From positions 806,001 to 870,000 of the forward strand of contig CP129466.1 of assembly GCA_030583605.1 (NCBI GenBank): a DNA stretch of 64,000 nucleotides, in the 5' to 3' direction. A program made the position numbers and the translations under genes. Shown here in pieces: positions 52,320-60,680 of this stretch (position 1 is the stretch's first letter; each line of letters opens with the position of its first letter). Below the pieces are notes generated by a model. The model saw only the letters and a list, made by a program, of their open reading frames with translations. It was not told the DNA's origin and made no database searches. Origin of the DNA: Gammaproteobacteria bacterium (GTDB lineage Bacteria > Pseudomonadota > Gammaproteobacteria > Steroidobacterales > GCA-2729495).

Positions 52320-52335
52320 AGCAAGAGTCGTGCCA
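52320..52335 (-). promoter_or_regulatory. Sigma-54 (-24/-12) promoter
   Basis: Minus strand TGGCACGACTCTTGCT agrees with the TGGCACR-N4-TTGCW consensus at every conserved position. The GG (52334-52333) and GC (52322-52321) pairs are correctly spaced. Predicted start is A at 52309. The short AT-rich stretch just upstream (52336-52375) is unusual for this sequence. Confidence 0.85.
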
Positions 52336-52439
52336 TAAATCACTAAATCCAGATAAAACATAATATTGCCGAGCGTCGGGCGGGATATAGCGGCCATGCC
52401 AGGCCTGATCTGTAAACTTGGCCGACAGGCCGATTCCGG

Positions 52440-52463
52440 GTACGGACACATTTTGCGTCCGTG
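52440..52463. promoter_or_regulatory. Dyad: candidate enhancer site for the sigma-54 promoter
   Basis: GTACGGAC (52440-52447), 9-base spacer, GTCCGTGC (52456/57-52464): arms of ACGGAC/GTCCGT with one more near-match each side. Its centre is about 143 bp upstream of the predicted start, the usual distance for an NtrC-type activator. Two TGTAA-type half sites lie at 52410-52417 and 52529-52537. The activator is unknown. Confidence 0.4.
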
Positions 52464-52592
52464 CGCATCGGCTGCCCGGCGGCCGCAGCACCGCCGGCCA
52501 GGATGCGATTCCTGTTGGAAACCAGCCGCCTGTAACCGGCTCCGTGGCATCGACAGTCCGCTGGCATATCGAGCCCTTTCGGGCCAATTCGG

Positions 52593-55500
52593 CTAGGGCT
52601 CCGACTGTATCGGTGTAAATTTTTCCAACGCCGGGGCGGGGGCTGCGAGGATCGTTGCGAGCGGCTGCCAATGACCTTCGAGCATGACCGCTTCGATGCG
52701 CCGCAACGCCCGGAGATCGGCGAGAGGATCGCCGTCGATGATCAGCAGGTCAGCCAGCCTGCCAACCGCGATCGTGCCGATTTCCTCCTGCAGCCCAAGC
52801 GCCTGGGCCGCATCGGCGGTGGCCGCCCGGATCGCGGCGGCAGAACTCATCCCCGCGGCCGACAGGGCCTGCATATCCGCATGCAGCGCCAGGCCGAATG
52901 CCCCTGCTGCTGCGCCCGATGCGGCGGCGACCCTGCCTCCTCCGGCATGAACCCGGCTCGCGAGTCTCAGCCGTGCCTGCAGCGCGCTGCGCCGGCGCAG
53001 CAGCTGCCCGCTCGGGAGATGAGAGGCCCCCTGCAACTGCATCCGGCGTTGCACGCTCCCTTGCAACAGGCGGGTCTGGTCCCCGTCCAGCAGGTCCGGA
53101 AAATTTTCCGTCAACAGGGGCAGCATCGCACCGCCGACCCGCGGCAGAAACGCCGCGCCGGAATGAATGATCGCGTCGATGGCATCCTGGTAGTAAAAGC
53201 CGTCGGAGCCCGGCAGCCCGCGCCGGCCATCGTTTTCCCACGGGTGGGGCGGATCGACGCCATGGATCGGGCCGGCCAGGACCGAACGCCAGTCGGCGGA
53301 CCACGCGGCCAGGCCGCGTGCGCGCATCGTCTCCGCCGCTGAGGCGGCATCGGCGTCGCGGCCACATATCTGGGCCGCGCCGCTGGCAATGACCGGGTCC
53401 ACGGTTTGCGTTTCTGGTTGCGGCCCACACCCGTCGAGCAGCTGCAAGACCCGTGGGCCGGAGCGTTGCGCCAGCCAGCGTTCGGTGTCGTCCCGCAATC
53501 CCGGATCGGCAGCATTGACGAGCTGGATCGTGGTCACCCCGTAGGCGAGCAGCGCACGCCCGGCGTGCGTGCCAGCCGCGCCGGACAGGTCCACGGCGGC
53601 GTCGATGAGGCCGGGCACCACCGTCTTGCCGCGTGCGTCGATGACGTACCCGGTCGGTTCAGCTGCCCACGGTTCGACTGCGACGATGCGCCCATCCTCG
53701 ACCACGATGTCCTGGTTGAACAGATAGCTCTCTGTCAGCCCGTCGAACACGCGGCTCGCGTGAATCGTGCTGCGCCCCGCCGTGCCTGGCGCGTGCCACC
53801 TGAGGTTCAGGGCTGCGCGGGTCAAGGGTTCGTCGCGGCCAACCCGGCCGAGCCCGCCATCGTCCGCGAACCAGATGCCAGTCCCATCTGGCATCCAGCG
53901 GGCGGCGTGGACTGTACGGTCGGTGAGTTGCTGCCAGTCGACCCCGACGAGGCCATCCTCTGCAACCGGCAGCAGGAAGATGCCGTGCGCGGACGCGACG
54001 AGCAAACGCCTGCCGTCGGGAGAAAACTGCAGTTGCGCGCCGTCGGCGCCAACGGTCTCCGCGGGTAGCGTCATGCGACGGCGCTCATGCGGTGGGTCGA
54101 CGGAAAACTGGATCAGCTGCGGATTCCCGGGTGCATTGTGCAGAATCCCGAGCGACGAGCCGTCGTGCGACCAGGCGGGTGGAGCGCCCGTGGCCGCAAG
54201 CCCCGTGGCAATGGAAATGACTTCGCCAGTCTCCAGGTCCACGAGCTGCAGTGTCTGTCCCGGCGGGCCTGCGGCGTCTCCGGCAAGATACGCCAGCACC
54301 GGCTTGCCGGGCTTCCATGCCGGGAACCGTGCCTCTCCCGGCTCCCTGGAAACCTGACGTGCATTGCCGGCAGGCAGCTCGACGACCCAGATCTGCGTGC
54401 TGCCATCGCGATCCGAGCTGAATGCAACCAGGCGCCCGTCGCGGCTTGCCGCGGGATCGCGCTCAACCTCGGAGCTTTCGCTCACCGGACGCACGGGCTG
54501 CCCGGCTGCGTCGATTTCCCACAGGTCGCCGAGAGCGGATGCAATGACGGTTGCGCCCGGCAAGGGCGCGATGCCGCCGAGCGAGCGCACCGGTCCGATG
54601 ACAGCGCGTTCCGGCAGGCGCCGTGTCAGTGGTGCCGCGGGCATCCTGATCTGGATCTCGGCCAGGAATGGCACGTCCACGGCTCGTGCTGCGCCGAATG
54701 CACGCCGCCGGATGCGTCCGTCGGCCGCATAGACGACCTCGTTCCGGCCGACCCAGCTCAGTGGCGCAGCGGACGCGGCCTCCCCGGGCGCAACCGGCTT
54801 GATCACGGGCGGCTGGGAGAGGATCACCATGTTCAGCCGTGGACCCTCGGGCAGGTCCGCGACGTAGGTAATCACGCTGCCGTCCGGTCGCCACGATGGT
54901 GCGCGCAGGCGGCCCGGGTTCGCGGCGAGTACCTGCGACGAGCCGGCCGGCTGCTGGAGCACGAGCGAACTGCCGGTTCGCTGTTCCCTCACGTAGACCA
55001 TCGAGTCACCTGCCGGCGCCCAAGCCGGATCCAGTTCAGTGTCGGGCTCGAAAGTCAGTTGGCGCAGCGCCAGCGAGTCGGTGTCCAGCTCCCAAATGCT
55101 GAAATCACCGCCTCTGTCCGAGGCGAGCGCGAGCCGCTTGCCGTCGGGCGACCATGCGGGCGCCAGGTAATTTGCAGGTCCGCTGGTCACCTGGCGCCGT
55201 CCCTGTCCATCGATAGCAGCGAGGAACACCTGCACCTTGCCGTTGTGCTCGGCTTCGAAGGCGAGGGTCTGGCCGTCCGGGGAGATGGCTGGACGGCGGA
55301 CCAGTTCGTCCGGGCCCGTGATGGCTACCGCATCGCCGCCTTCCGGCGGCAGGCGCCACAGCCGGCCGGCAATGTGCACGATCAGTGGTCCGCCGGGGAC
55401 CACAGCAACGTTGAGATCAGTGCCCTCGCTGACGACCAGCGGCATGGTGTCGGCGCGGGCCAGAGACGCGGCGCACAGCACCAGAGCAGTGAGGCAGGCC

Positions 55501-55610
55501 ATTCGCGGCAAGCGCCAGCCGCCGGCGGGCCGGCATTTCGGCGCGCCGCGGCGGCCTTGCGGCGGTGAACTACAGCCGGTAAAAAGTCGCCACCTGTCCT
55601 TGAAGATCAT
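52593..55610 (-). CDS. TolB-like beta-propeller fused to a degenerate amidohydrolase
   Basis: A 1005-residue protein. After an export signal (ACLTALVLCAASLARA), two blocks of PD40/WD40-like repeats (for example RRPAISPDGQTLAFEAEHNGKVQ, APAWSPDGKRLALASDRGG, FSPDGRRLLVASAHG) form a propeller over about residues 80-600. A C-terminal amidohydrolase domain follows (DARGKTVVPGLIDAAVDLSG to GTIAVGRLADLLIIDGDPLADL). The metal-binding His-x-His expected after PGLID is AAV, and the catalytic Asp region near the end reads ASGAAAG. It therefore lacks key ligands and may be non-enzymatic. The start could instead be a TTG or ATG near 55502-55511, closer to the signal. Confidence 0.8.
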   Translation of the reverse strand: MIFKDRWRLFTGCSSPPQGRRGAPKCRPAGGWRLPRMACLTALVLCAASLARADTMPLVVSEGTDLNVAVVPGGPLIVHIAGRLWRLPPEGGDAVAITGPDELVRRPAISPDGQTLAFEAEHNGKVQVFLAAIDGQGRRQVTSGPANYLAPAWSPDGKRLALASDRGGDFSIWELDTDSLALRQLTFEPDTELDPAWAPAGDSMVYVREQRTGSSLVLQQPAGSSQVLAANPGRLRAPSWRPDGSVITYVADLPEGPRLNMVILSQPPVIKPVAPGEAASAAPLSWVGRNEVVYAADGRIRRRAFGAARAVDVPFLAEIQIRMPAAPLTRRLPERAVIGPVRSLGGIAPLPGATVIASALGDLWEIDAAGQPVRPVSESSEVERDPAASRDGRLVAFSSDRDGSTQIWVVELPAGNARQVSREPGEARFPAWKPGKPVLAYLAGDAAGPPGQTLQLVDLETGEVISIATGLAATGAPPAWSHDGSSLGILHNAPGNPQLIQFSVDPPHERRRMTLPAETVGADGAQLQFSPDGRRLLVASAHGIFLLPVAEDGLVGVDWQQLTDRTVHAARWMPDGTGIWFADDGGLGRVGRDEPLTRAALNLRWHAPGTAGRSTIHASRVFDGLTESYLFNQDIVVEDGRIVAVEPWAAEPTGYVIDARGKTVVPGLIDAAVDLSGAAGTHAGRALLAYGVTTIQLVNAADPGLRDDTERWLAQRSGPRVLQLLDGCGPQPETQTVDPVIASGAAQICGRDADAASAAETMRARGLAAWSADWRSVLAGPIHGVDPPHPWENDGRRGLPGSDGFYYQDAIDAIIHSGAAFLPRVGGAMLPLLTENFPDLLDGDQTRLLQGSVQRRMQLQGASHLPSGQLLRRRSALQARLRLASRVHAGGGRVAAASGAAAGAFGLALHADMQALSAAGMSSAAAIRAATADAAQALGLQEEIGTIAVGRLADLLIIDGDPLADLRALRRIEAVMLEGHWQPLATILAAPAPALEKFTPIQSEP

Positions 55611-55613
55611 GCC

Positions 55614-56702
55614 GTGAGACTCGATCAGCTGCGAAATCGCATTGAGGCCATCGACCGCCAGATTATCGACCTGATCGCGGAACGACAGGCGCTCAGTGAC
55701 CAGATTGGGGTCGTCAAGCGCAGCGAGGGCCGCGCCACCCGCGATTTTAGTCGCGAAAAGCAGGTGATCGAGGCAGCCCGCGGGCGCGCCGTTGAACGCG
55801 GCGTGTCGCCGGCCGTCGCTGAGTCGCTCATGGAGTTGCTCATTCGCTCCTCACTGACGACCCAGGAGCGGGCACGGGTACGGGCCGAGGGGGCGGGGCG
55901 GGGACAACCGGCGCTGGTCATCGGTGGCAGCGGCAAGATGGGTCGGTGGTTCGTAGAGTTTCTCGATTCGCAGGGCTTTGACGTCAGCGTCGCCGATCCG
56001 GCCGGACCCGTACCGGGGTTCAGGTCTGTCGCGGACTGGCGGGTATTGACCGAGGATTTCGCCATGACGGTCGTGGCGACGCCGCTGCGGCTGACCGCCG
56101 ATGTCCTGCAGGAGATGGCCGAGCGGGGACATCGCGGCCTGATCTTCGACATCGGATCCGTGAAGGCGCCGCTGGTGGCTGGCCTGCAAGCCCTGGCGGC
56201 ACGCGGTGCGCGGGTCGTTTCGCTGCATCCGATGTTTGGGCCCGACACCCAGCTGTTGTCTGGCCGCCATGTGCTGTTCATGGACGTCGGGGTGCCGGAA
56301 GCGGTGCGCGAGGCGCGACAGCTGTTTGCCTCCACCATGGTGCAGCAGATGGAAATGCCGCTGGCGGACCACGACCGGCTGATTGCATTCGTGCTTGGCC
56401 TCTCCCATGCAGTCAACATTGCATTTTTCACCGTGCTCGCCGAAAGCGGCGAGAGTGCGCCGCGGCTTGCGAACCTGTCGAGCACGACCTTCGACGCGCA
56501 ACTCGAGGTTGCCTCGCGGGTCGCGCGCGAGAATCCGCATCTTTATTTCGAGATCCAGAGCCTCAACCCCGACGGCCTCGACGCCCTCGGCGACCTGCTG
56601 CGCACCGTGCGACGACTGACCGAGATCGTGGGCGGCGGTGATGCGGAGGCGTTCGTCGCCCTGATGGAGCAGGGCCGCCGTTACCTGGCGCAACGCGCCT
56701 GA
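55614..56702 (+). CDS. tyrA: Chorismate mutase / prephenate dehydrogenase
   Basis: A 362-residue bifunctional enzyme of tyrosine synthesis (E. coli TyrA 373). The AroQ chorismate mutase (about 1-90) has LRNRIEAIDRQIIDLIAERQALSDQIG and the Lys/Arg of VVKRSEGRATRD. The dehydrogenase begins with the NAD-binding ALVIGGSGKMGRWF (about 98-112) and includes FDIGSVKAPL, SLHPMFGPDT and the helical C-terminal domain. The start is a GTG at 55614, only 3 bp from the divergent ATG at 55610. Confidence 0.95.
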   Translation: MRLDQLRNRIEAIDRQIIDLIAERQALSDQIGVVKRSEGRATRDFSREKQVIEAARGRAVERGVSPAVAESLMELLIRSSLTTQERARVRAEGAGRGQPALVIGGSGKMGRWFVEFLDSQGFDVSVADPAGPVPGFRSVADWRVLTEDFAMTVVATPLRLTADVLQEMAERGHRGLIFDIGSVKAPLVAGLQALAARGARVVSLHPMFGPDTQLLSGRHVLFMDVGVPEAVREARQLFASTMVQQMEMPLADHDRLIAFVLGLSHAVNIAFFTVLAESGESAPRLANLSSTTFDAQLEVASRVARENPHLYFEIQSLNPDGLDALGDLLRTVRRLTEIVGGGDAEAFVALMEQGRRYLAQRA

Positions 56703-56712
56703 TCGCCGGGGG

Positions 56713-57726
56713 TCATTCGACGGCCGGCCGGCCACGGATGAGCAGCAACAAAAACAAGGGCACCCCGACCAGTGCGGTGATTGCCCCGACCGGCAACTGA
56801 CGTGGGGCGAGCACGGTACGCGCGACCAGGTCGGCTGTGACGAGCAGCGCACCGCCGGCCAGGGCCGCGCCTGGCACCACGACGCGATGGTCCGCACCGG
56901 CAGCCAGACGCACCAGGTGCGGCACGACCAGACCGACGAACCCGACGGTTCCCGCCGTGACGACGGCGGTGGAAGTCAGCAATGCGCTCAGCAGGTAGAT
57001 CGCGATACGCATGCCCCGCACGGGCAGGCCGAGGAGCGCGGCCTGCTGGTCGCCCGTCGCGAGCACATTCAGCGCCCTGCCGAGAACCAGACAGCAGCCG
57101 GTCGCGAGCAGTGCGATGAGCAGGCAGCCCGCCGGGTTACCCGCAAAAGCGAAATCGCCCATCAGCCAGAACAAGGCACCGCGCAGGTTGCGCTCCGGGC
57201 TCAGCGCGAGCATCAGGCTGACCAGCGCGCTCCAGCCGGCAGCGACCACGACCCCGGTGAGCAGCAAGCGCCCCGCAGCCCACTGACCACCGCGTGCCAG
57301 CATGAAAACCAGCAAGGTGCTCGCCAGGGCGCCCGTGAAGGCACTCACGTCCACGACCGCGCCGCCGAACCCGCCCAGCATGGCAGCCAGCGCGAATGCC
57401 GCAGCGCCTCCGGACGTGCCGAGGATGTAGGGATCGGCGAGCGGATTGCGCAGCAGCACCTGCATCAGCGCGCCGGCGAGCGCCAGCGCCGCGCCGGTAC
57501 CGAAGGCAGCCAGTGCCCGCGGCATGCGCAACGTGAGCAGAACCTGGCGTGACAGCTCGTCACCGCCGCCGGCTGCCAGCGACAGTATCGCGCGTGGTCC
57601 GACAGGGCCACTGCCGAAGCTGATTGCGACGGTGACGCACAGCAACGCGAGGATTCCGAGACCGGCCAGCAGTGTGGATGCGCGCATTCGCATGTTGGTC
57701 CGGACAGTCCGCTCCGCTGCTACCAC
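56713..57726 (-). CDS. ABC transporter permease, BtuC/FecCD family
   Basis: A 337-residue permease with about ten membrane segments. Family motifs LRMPRALAAFGTGAALALAGALMQVLLRNPLADPYILG and GTVGFVGLVVPHLVRLAAGADHR (coupling-helix region) are diagnostic. It probably pairs with the BtuD-like ATPase at 50.5-51.4 kb, although 5.3 kb separate them. No B12 box is visible upstream. The start could be the ATG at 57693 (MRMRASTLLAGLG), which puts the first helix nearer the N-terminus. It is convergent with tyrA. Confidence 0.88.
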   Translation of the reverse strand: MVAAERTVRTNMRMRASTLLAGLGILALLCVTVAISFGSGPVGPRAILSLAAGGGDELSRQVLLTLRMPRALAAFGTGAALALAGALMQVLLRNPLADPYILGTSGGAAAFALAAMLGGFGGAVVDVSAFTGALASTLLVFMLARGGQWAAGRLLLTGVVVAAGWSALVSLMLALSPERNLRGALFWLMGDFAFAGNPAGCLLIALLATGCCLVLGRALNVLATGDQQAALLGLPVRGMRIAIYLLSALLTSTAVVTAGTVGFVGLVVPHLVRLAAGADHRVVVPGAALAGGALLVTADLVARTVLAPRQLPVGAITALVGVPLFLLLLIRGRPAVE

Positions 57727-57887
57727 GCGTTACCGGATGGCGCGCGCAGTGTACCGAAACCCGGTCGCACTGCTGCCGTCGCTTGCGCGGCATCGCCGAG
57801 TTTAGCCGGACGCATGCACAGCGATGCCTTGTCTTTTGGCAGGAGTTCCTTTGTGGAACAATGCGCTGGCGACGGGGATCGGACTAC

Positions 57888-58436
57888 ATGACGTTGGACC
57901 GAATCGATTCACAGGGCTACCGGGCCAATGTCGGCATCATCCTCAGCGATGACACGCGCCAGTTGCTGCTGGGAGGGCGCGCCGGCCACGCCGGCTGGCA
58001 GTTTCCGCAGGGCGGGATTCGTCATCGCGAATCGCCCGAGCAGGCCATGTACCGCGAACTCGGCGAGGAGGCCGGACTCGGTCACGCCGATGTCGAGCTC
58101 ATCGGCGTGACACGCTCCTGGCTGCGCTACCGCCTGCCCGAGCGCTACATTCGTCGTGACTCGACCCCGCTGTGCATCGGGCAGAAGCAGCGATGGTTTC
58201 TGCTGCGGCTGCGGGTGGCCAAGAGCCGGATTCGCTGTGATTCGACCACGACACCGGAGTTCGACCGCTGGCGCTGGGTGGACTACTGGGACCCGGTCGA
58301 GGCGGTGATCTTCTTCAAGCGTCGTGTTTACTTGCGCGCCCTCGAGGAACTGGCGCCGTTGCTGTTCACAGGCGACATGCCGCCCAGGCCTGTCTGGCCG
58401 GAGGAGTGGCGGCTGACGCAGGAGCCGCGGCCGTGA
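57888..58436 (+). CDS. rppH: RNA pyrophosphohydrolase RppH
   Basis: A 182-residue Nudix enzyme (E. coli 176) that converts 5'-triphosphate mRNA ends to monophosphates and triggers RNase E decay. The Nudix box spans residues 42-64, GGIRHRESPEQAMYRELGEE, ending AGL. YRANVGIIL at the start and WRWVDYWDPVEAVIFFKRRVY at the end are RppH-specific. The ATG at 57888 follows GGGGATCGG. Confidence 0.96.
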   Translation: MTLDRIDSQGYRANVGIILSDDTRQLLLGGRAGHAGWQFPQGGIRHRESPEQAMYRELGEEAGLGHADVELIGVTRSWLRYRLPERYIRRDSTPLCIGQKQRWFLLRLRVAKSRIRCDSTTTPEFDRWRWVDYWDPVEAVIFFKRRVYLRALEELAPLLFTGDMPPRPVWPEEWRLTQEPRP

Positions 58437-59143
58437 ATGTCAGTCGCACCGCTGCGATCCGTCGGGCCACGGGTGCGATTGCGGCACGCTGGCGTCTGAT
58501 TGCGGCAGGGGCCGGCGTCCTGGGCGTGTTTTTCGCCGGTTACCTGTTCGCCGGGTGGCGCAGCGATGGCCCGTACTCCCAGCCGCGCGAACTCCGGAGT
58601 GAGATCGAACGCCTGACGCAGGAAAACCGCACGGCATCAGAACAGCTTGTCCGCCTGCAGACTGCGCAGCAGATCGACCGCGAGGCCTATGCACAGATCG
58701 AAGGGCAGCTGGTGCAGTTGCAGGACAAGCTCATCGAGCAGCAGGAGGAACTCGCGTTCTACCAGGGGATTGTCGGTGGTCCAGGCCAGAACGGTTTGTC
58801 GATCAGGGACTTCTCGCTGACGCAGGGCGAGGCGGGGACGGTCCGCTTACGCTTTGTGCTCGCGCAGCTCAAACAGCTCGAACGCGAGGTTCGCGGACAG
58901 TTGCAGGTGCGCGTCGAAGGTGTCCGTGCCGGCAGGCCAGTCAGCCTGGATGCCAGCAGTCTCGGCGCCGCGGGGGAGAAGGTGCGCCTGGCGTTCGGGT
59001 TCCGTTATTTCCAGGACATTTCGCTGGACCTGCGTTTGCCGGCGGAGTTCGCTGCACAGCGTGTCGTGGTCCGTGTCCTGCCGACCACCCGCGGCGTCCA
59101 GAACAGCGTTGAGTCGTTTCCCTGGGTCGTCAACGCCAAATGA
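58433..59143 (+). CDS. DUF6776 inner-membrane coiled-coil protein
   Basis: A 236-residue protein starting at a GTG that overlaps the rppH stop (GTGA). A membrane segment at about residues 20-40 (LIAAGAGVLGVFFAGYLFAGW) precedes a coiled coil (about 55-110, SEIERLTQENRTASEQLVRL and on) and a beta-rich domain with GLSIRDFSLTQG. The pattern is that of DUF6776. Function is unknown; the coupling to rppH is frequent in this group as far as I can recall. Confidence 0.75.
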   Translation: MNVSRTAAIRRATGAIAARWRLIAAGAGVLGVFFAGYLFAGWRSDGPYSQPRELRSEIERLTQENRTASEQLVRLQTAQQIDREAYAQIEGQLVQLQDKLIEQQEELAFYQGIVGGPGQNGLSIRDFSLTQGEAGTVRLRFVLAQLKQLEREVRGQLQVRVEGVRAGRPVSLDASSLGAAGEKVRLAFGFRYFQDISLDLRLPAEFAAQRVVVRVLPTTRGVQNSVESFPWVVNAK

Positions 59144-59153
59144 CGGGCTCGCC

Positions 59154-60680
59154 GTGACCAGGGCTCGTGTCCGGCCGGTGCGCGATGCCGAGGTGCTCGG
59201 CGCCGTGGATCTCGGCTCCAACAGTTTCCACATGGTGATCGCGAGGTTCTCGCACGGCCAGCTCGTCGTCATGGACCGCCTGCGGGAGAGCGTGCGACTC
59301 GCTGCAGGTCTGGACCGGCACAACAGGCTGGATGCCGCCAGCCAGCGCCATGCACTCGATTGCCTGGCACGCTTCGGTGAACGCCTGCGCAACATGCGTG
59401 CCGGGCGCGTTCGTGTCGTAGGCACCAACACTCTGCGCAAGGCGCGCGCCACCGATCGTTTCCGCCAGCAGGCCCGCCGTGTTCTCGGCCATCCGGTGGA
59501 GGTCATTTCCGGGATCGAGGAGGCCCGCCTCATTTACCTGGGAGTCAGCCACAGCCTCCCGAAGGTGCGCGGCAGCCAGTTGGTGGTGGATATCGGCGGC
59601 GGGAGTACGGAGATCATCCAGGGGCGCGGGATGAAGCCGGAAACCATGGAGAGCCTTTACATCGGCTGTGTCGGACTGAGCCAGGCGGTCTTCCCGGACG
59701 GCGAACTTACGCGACGTGCTTTTCGCGCGGCACGACAGGCCGCCCGCCTGGAACTCGAGCCGATCAGGGCGCGGTTTCTGCGCAGGCCGCTGGTCCGCGT
59801 GGCCGGCGCATCCGGCACCATTCGCACCACCCAGGACGTGCTCACCGCGCTGGGGCGCAGCCGCAAGGGGCTGCGGCCGCGGGACCTGGAGTTCCTGGTG
59901 GAACGGATGATTACCGGCGGCAACGTTCGCGATCTGCATCTGCCCGGCCTGCCAGCCGATCGCGCCGAGGTTTTTCCCGGCGGGGTCGCGATCCTGGCGG
60001 AGGTGCTGCTGGCGCTGGACATCGAGCGCATGGTGGTGGCCGAGGGCGCGCTGCGGGAGGGCATCCTCTACGACATGATCGGCCGGCTGACCGACGAGGA
60101 TGCCCGGGTGCGCACCGTGAGGGCCATGCAGGGCCGCTTTCGGGTCGATATCCACCAGGCACGTCGTGTGGCCGATACAGCCCTGGCCCTGTTGCGCCGC
60201 GTAGCCGCGCGCTGGGAGTTGCAGCGCGACTCGGATCGCAATCTGCTGGCCTGGGCGGCTGCCCTGCATGAGCTGGGACTCGACATTGCGCATGCCCATC
60301 ATCACCACCATGGCGCATACGTGCTCGAACATGCCGACATGCCGGGGTTCGCGCGGGATGAGCAGCGTGTTCTCGCCGCTCTGGTCAGGTGTCACAGGAG
60401 AAAGCTCGAGCGCGAGCAATTCGCGGCCTTGCCGGCGGAGTGGCCCGTCCGCGCCCTGCGCCTGACGGCGCTGCTGCGACTGGCTGTGCTGTTCAACCGC
60501 AGCCGCGTTACGACCCCGCTGCCGCTGCTCGACCTGTCGGCGGATTCCCGGGGTTTGCGGCTGACGGTGGCGGCTGGCTGGCTGCGGGACAACCCCCTGA
60601 CTCAGGCTGACCTCGGGCAGGAGCAGTCATTCGTTGCCGCAGCGGGTATCAGGCTGAAAGTGGTACGCCGTCGCTGCTGA
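59154..60680 (+). CDS. ppx: Exopolyphosphatase / pppGpp phosphohydrolase (Ppx/GppA)
   Basis: A 508-residue enzyme (E. coli Ppx 513) that removes phosphate from polyphosphate ends. Actin-like ATPase fold motifs LGAVDLGSNSFHMVIARF, VVGTNTLRKA, SGIEEARLIYLGVSHSL and VVDIGGGSTEIIQG are intact. A C-terminal HD-like helical domain includes LHELGLDIAHAHHHHHGAYVLEHADM. The start is a GTG at 59154. Its last 32 bp overlap the end of ppk on the other strand. Confidence 0.94.
   Translation: MTRARVRPVRDAEVLGAVDLGSNSFHMVIARFSHGQLVVMDRLRESVRLAAGLDRHNRLDAASQRHALDCLARFGERLRNMRAGRVRVVGTNTLRKARATDRFRQQARRVLGHPVEVISGIEEARLIYLGVSHSLPKVRGSQLVVDIGGGSTEIIQGRGMKPETMESLYIGCVGLSQAVFPDGELTRRAFRAARQAARLELEPIRARFLRRPLVRVAGASGTIRTTQDVLTALGRSRKGLRPRDLEFLVERMITGGNVRDLHLPGLPADRAEVFPGGVAILAEVLLALDIERMVVAEGALREGILYDMIGRLTDEDARVRTVRAMQGRFRVDIHQARRVADTALALLRRVAARWELQRDSDRNLLAWAAALHELGLDIAHAHHHHHGAYVLEHADMPGFARDEQRVLAALVRCHRRKLEREQFAALPAEWPVRALRLTALLRLAVLFNRSRVTTPLPLLDLSADSRGLRLTVAAGWLRDNPLTQADLGQEQSFVAAAGIRLKVVRRRC

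Noticed and set aside
54087..55568. A 493-codon plus-strand frame opposite the propeller gene.
   Set aside because: No domain; the minus strand shows repeated WSPDG-type propeller motifs.
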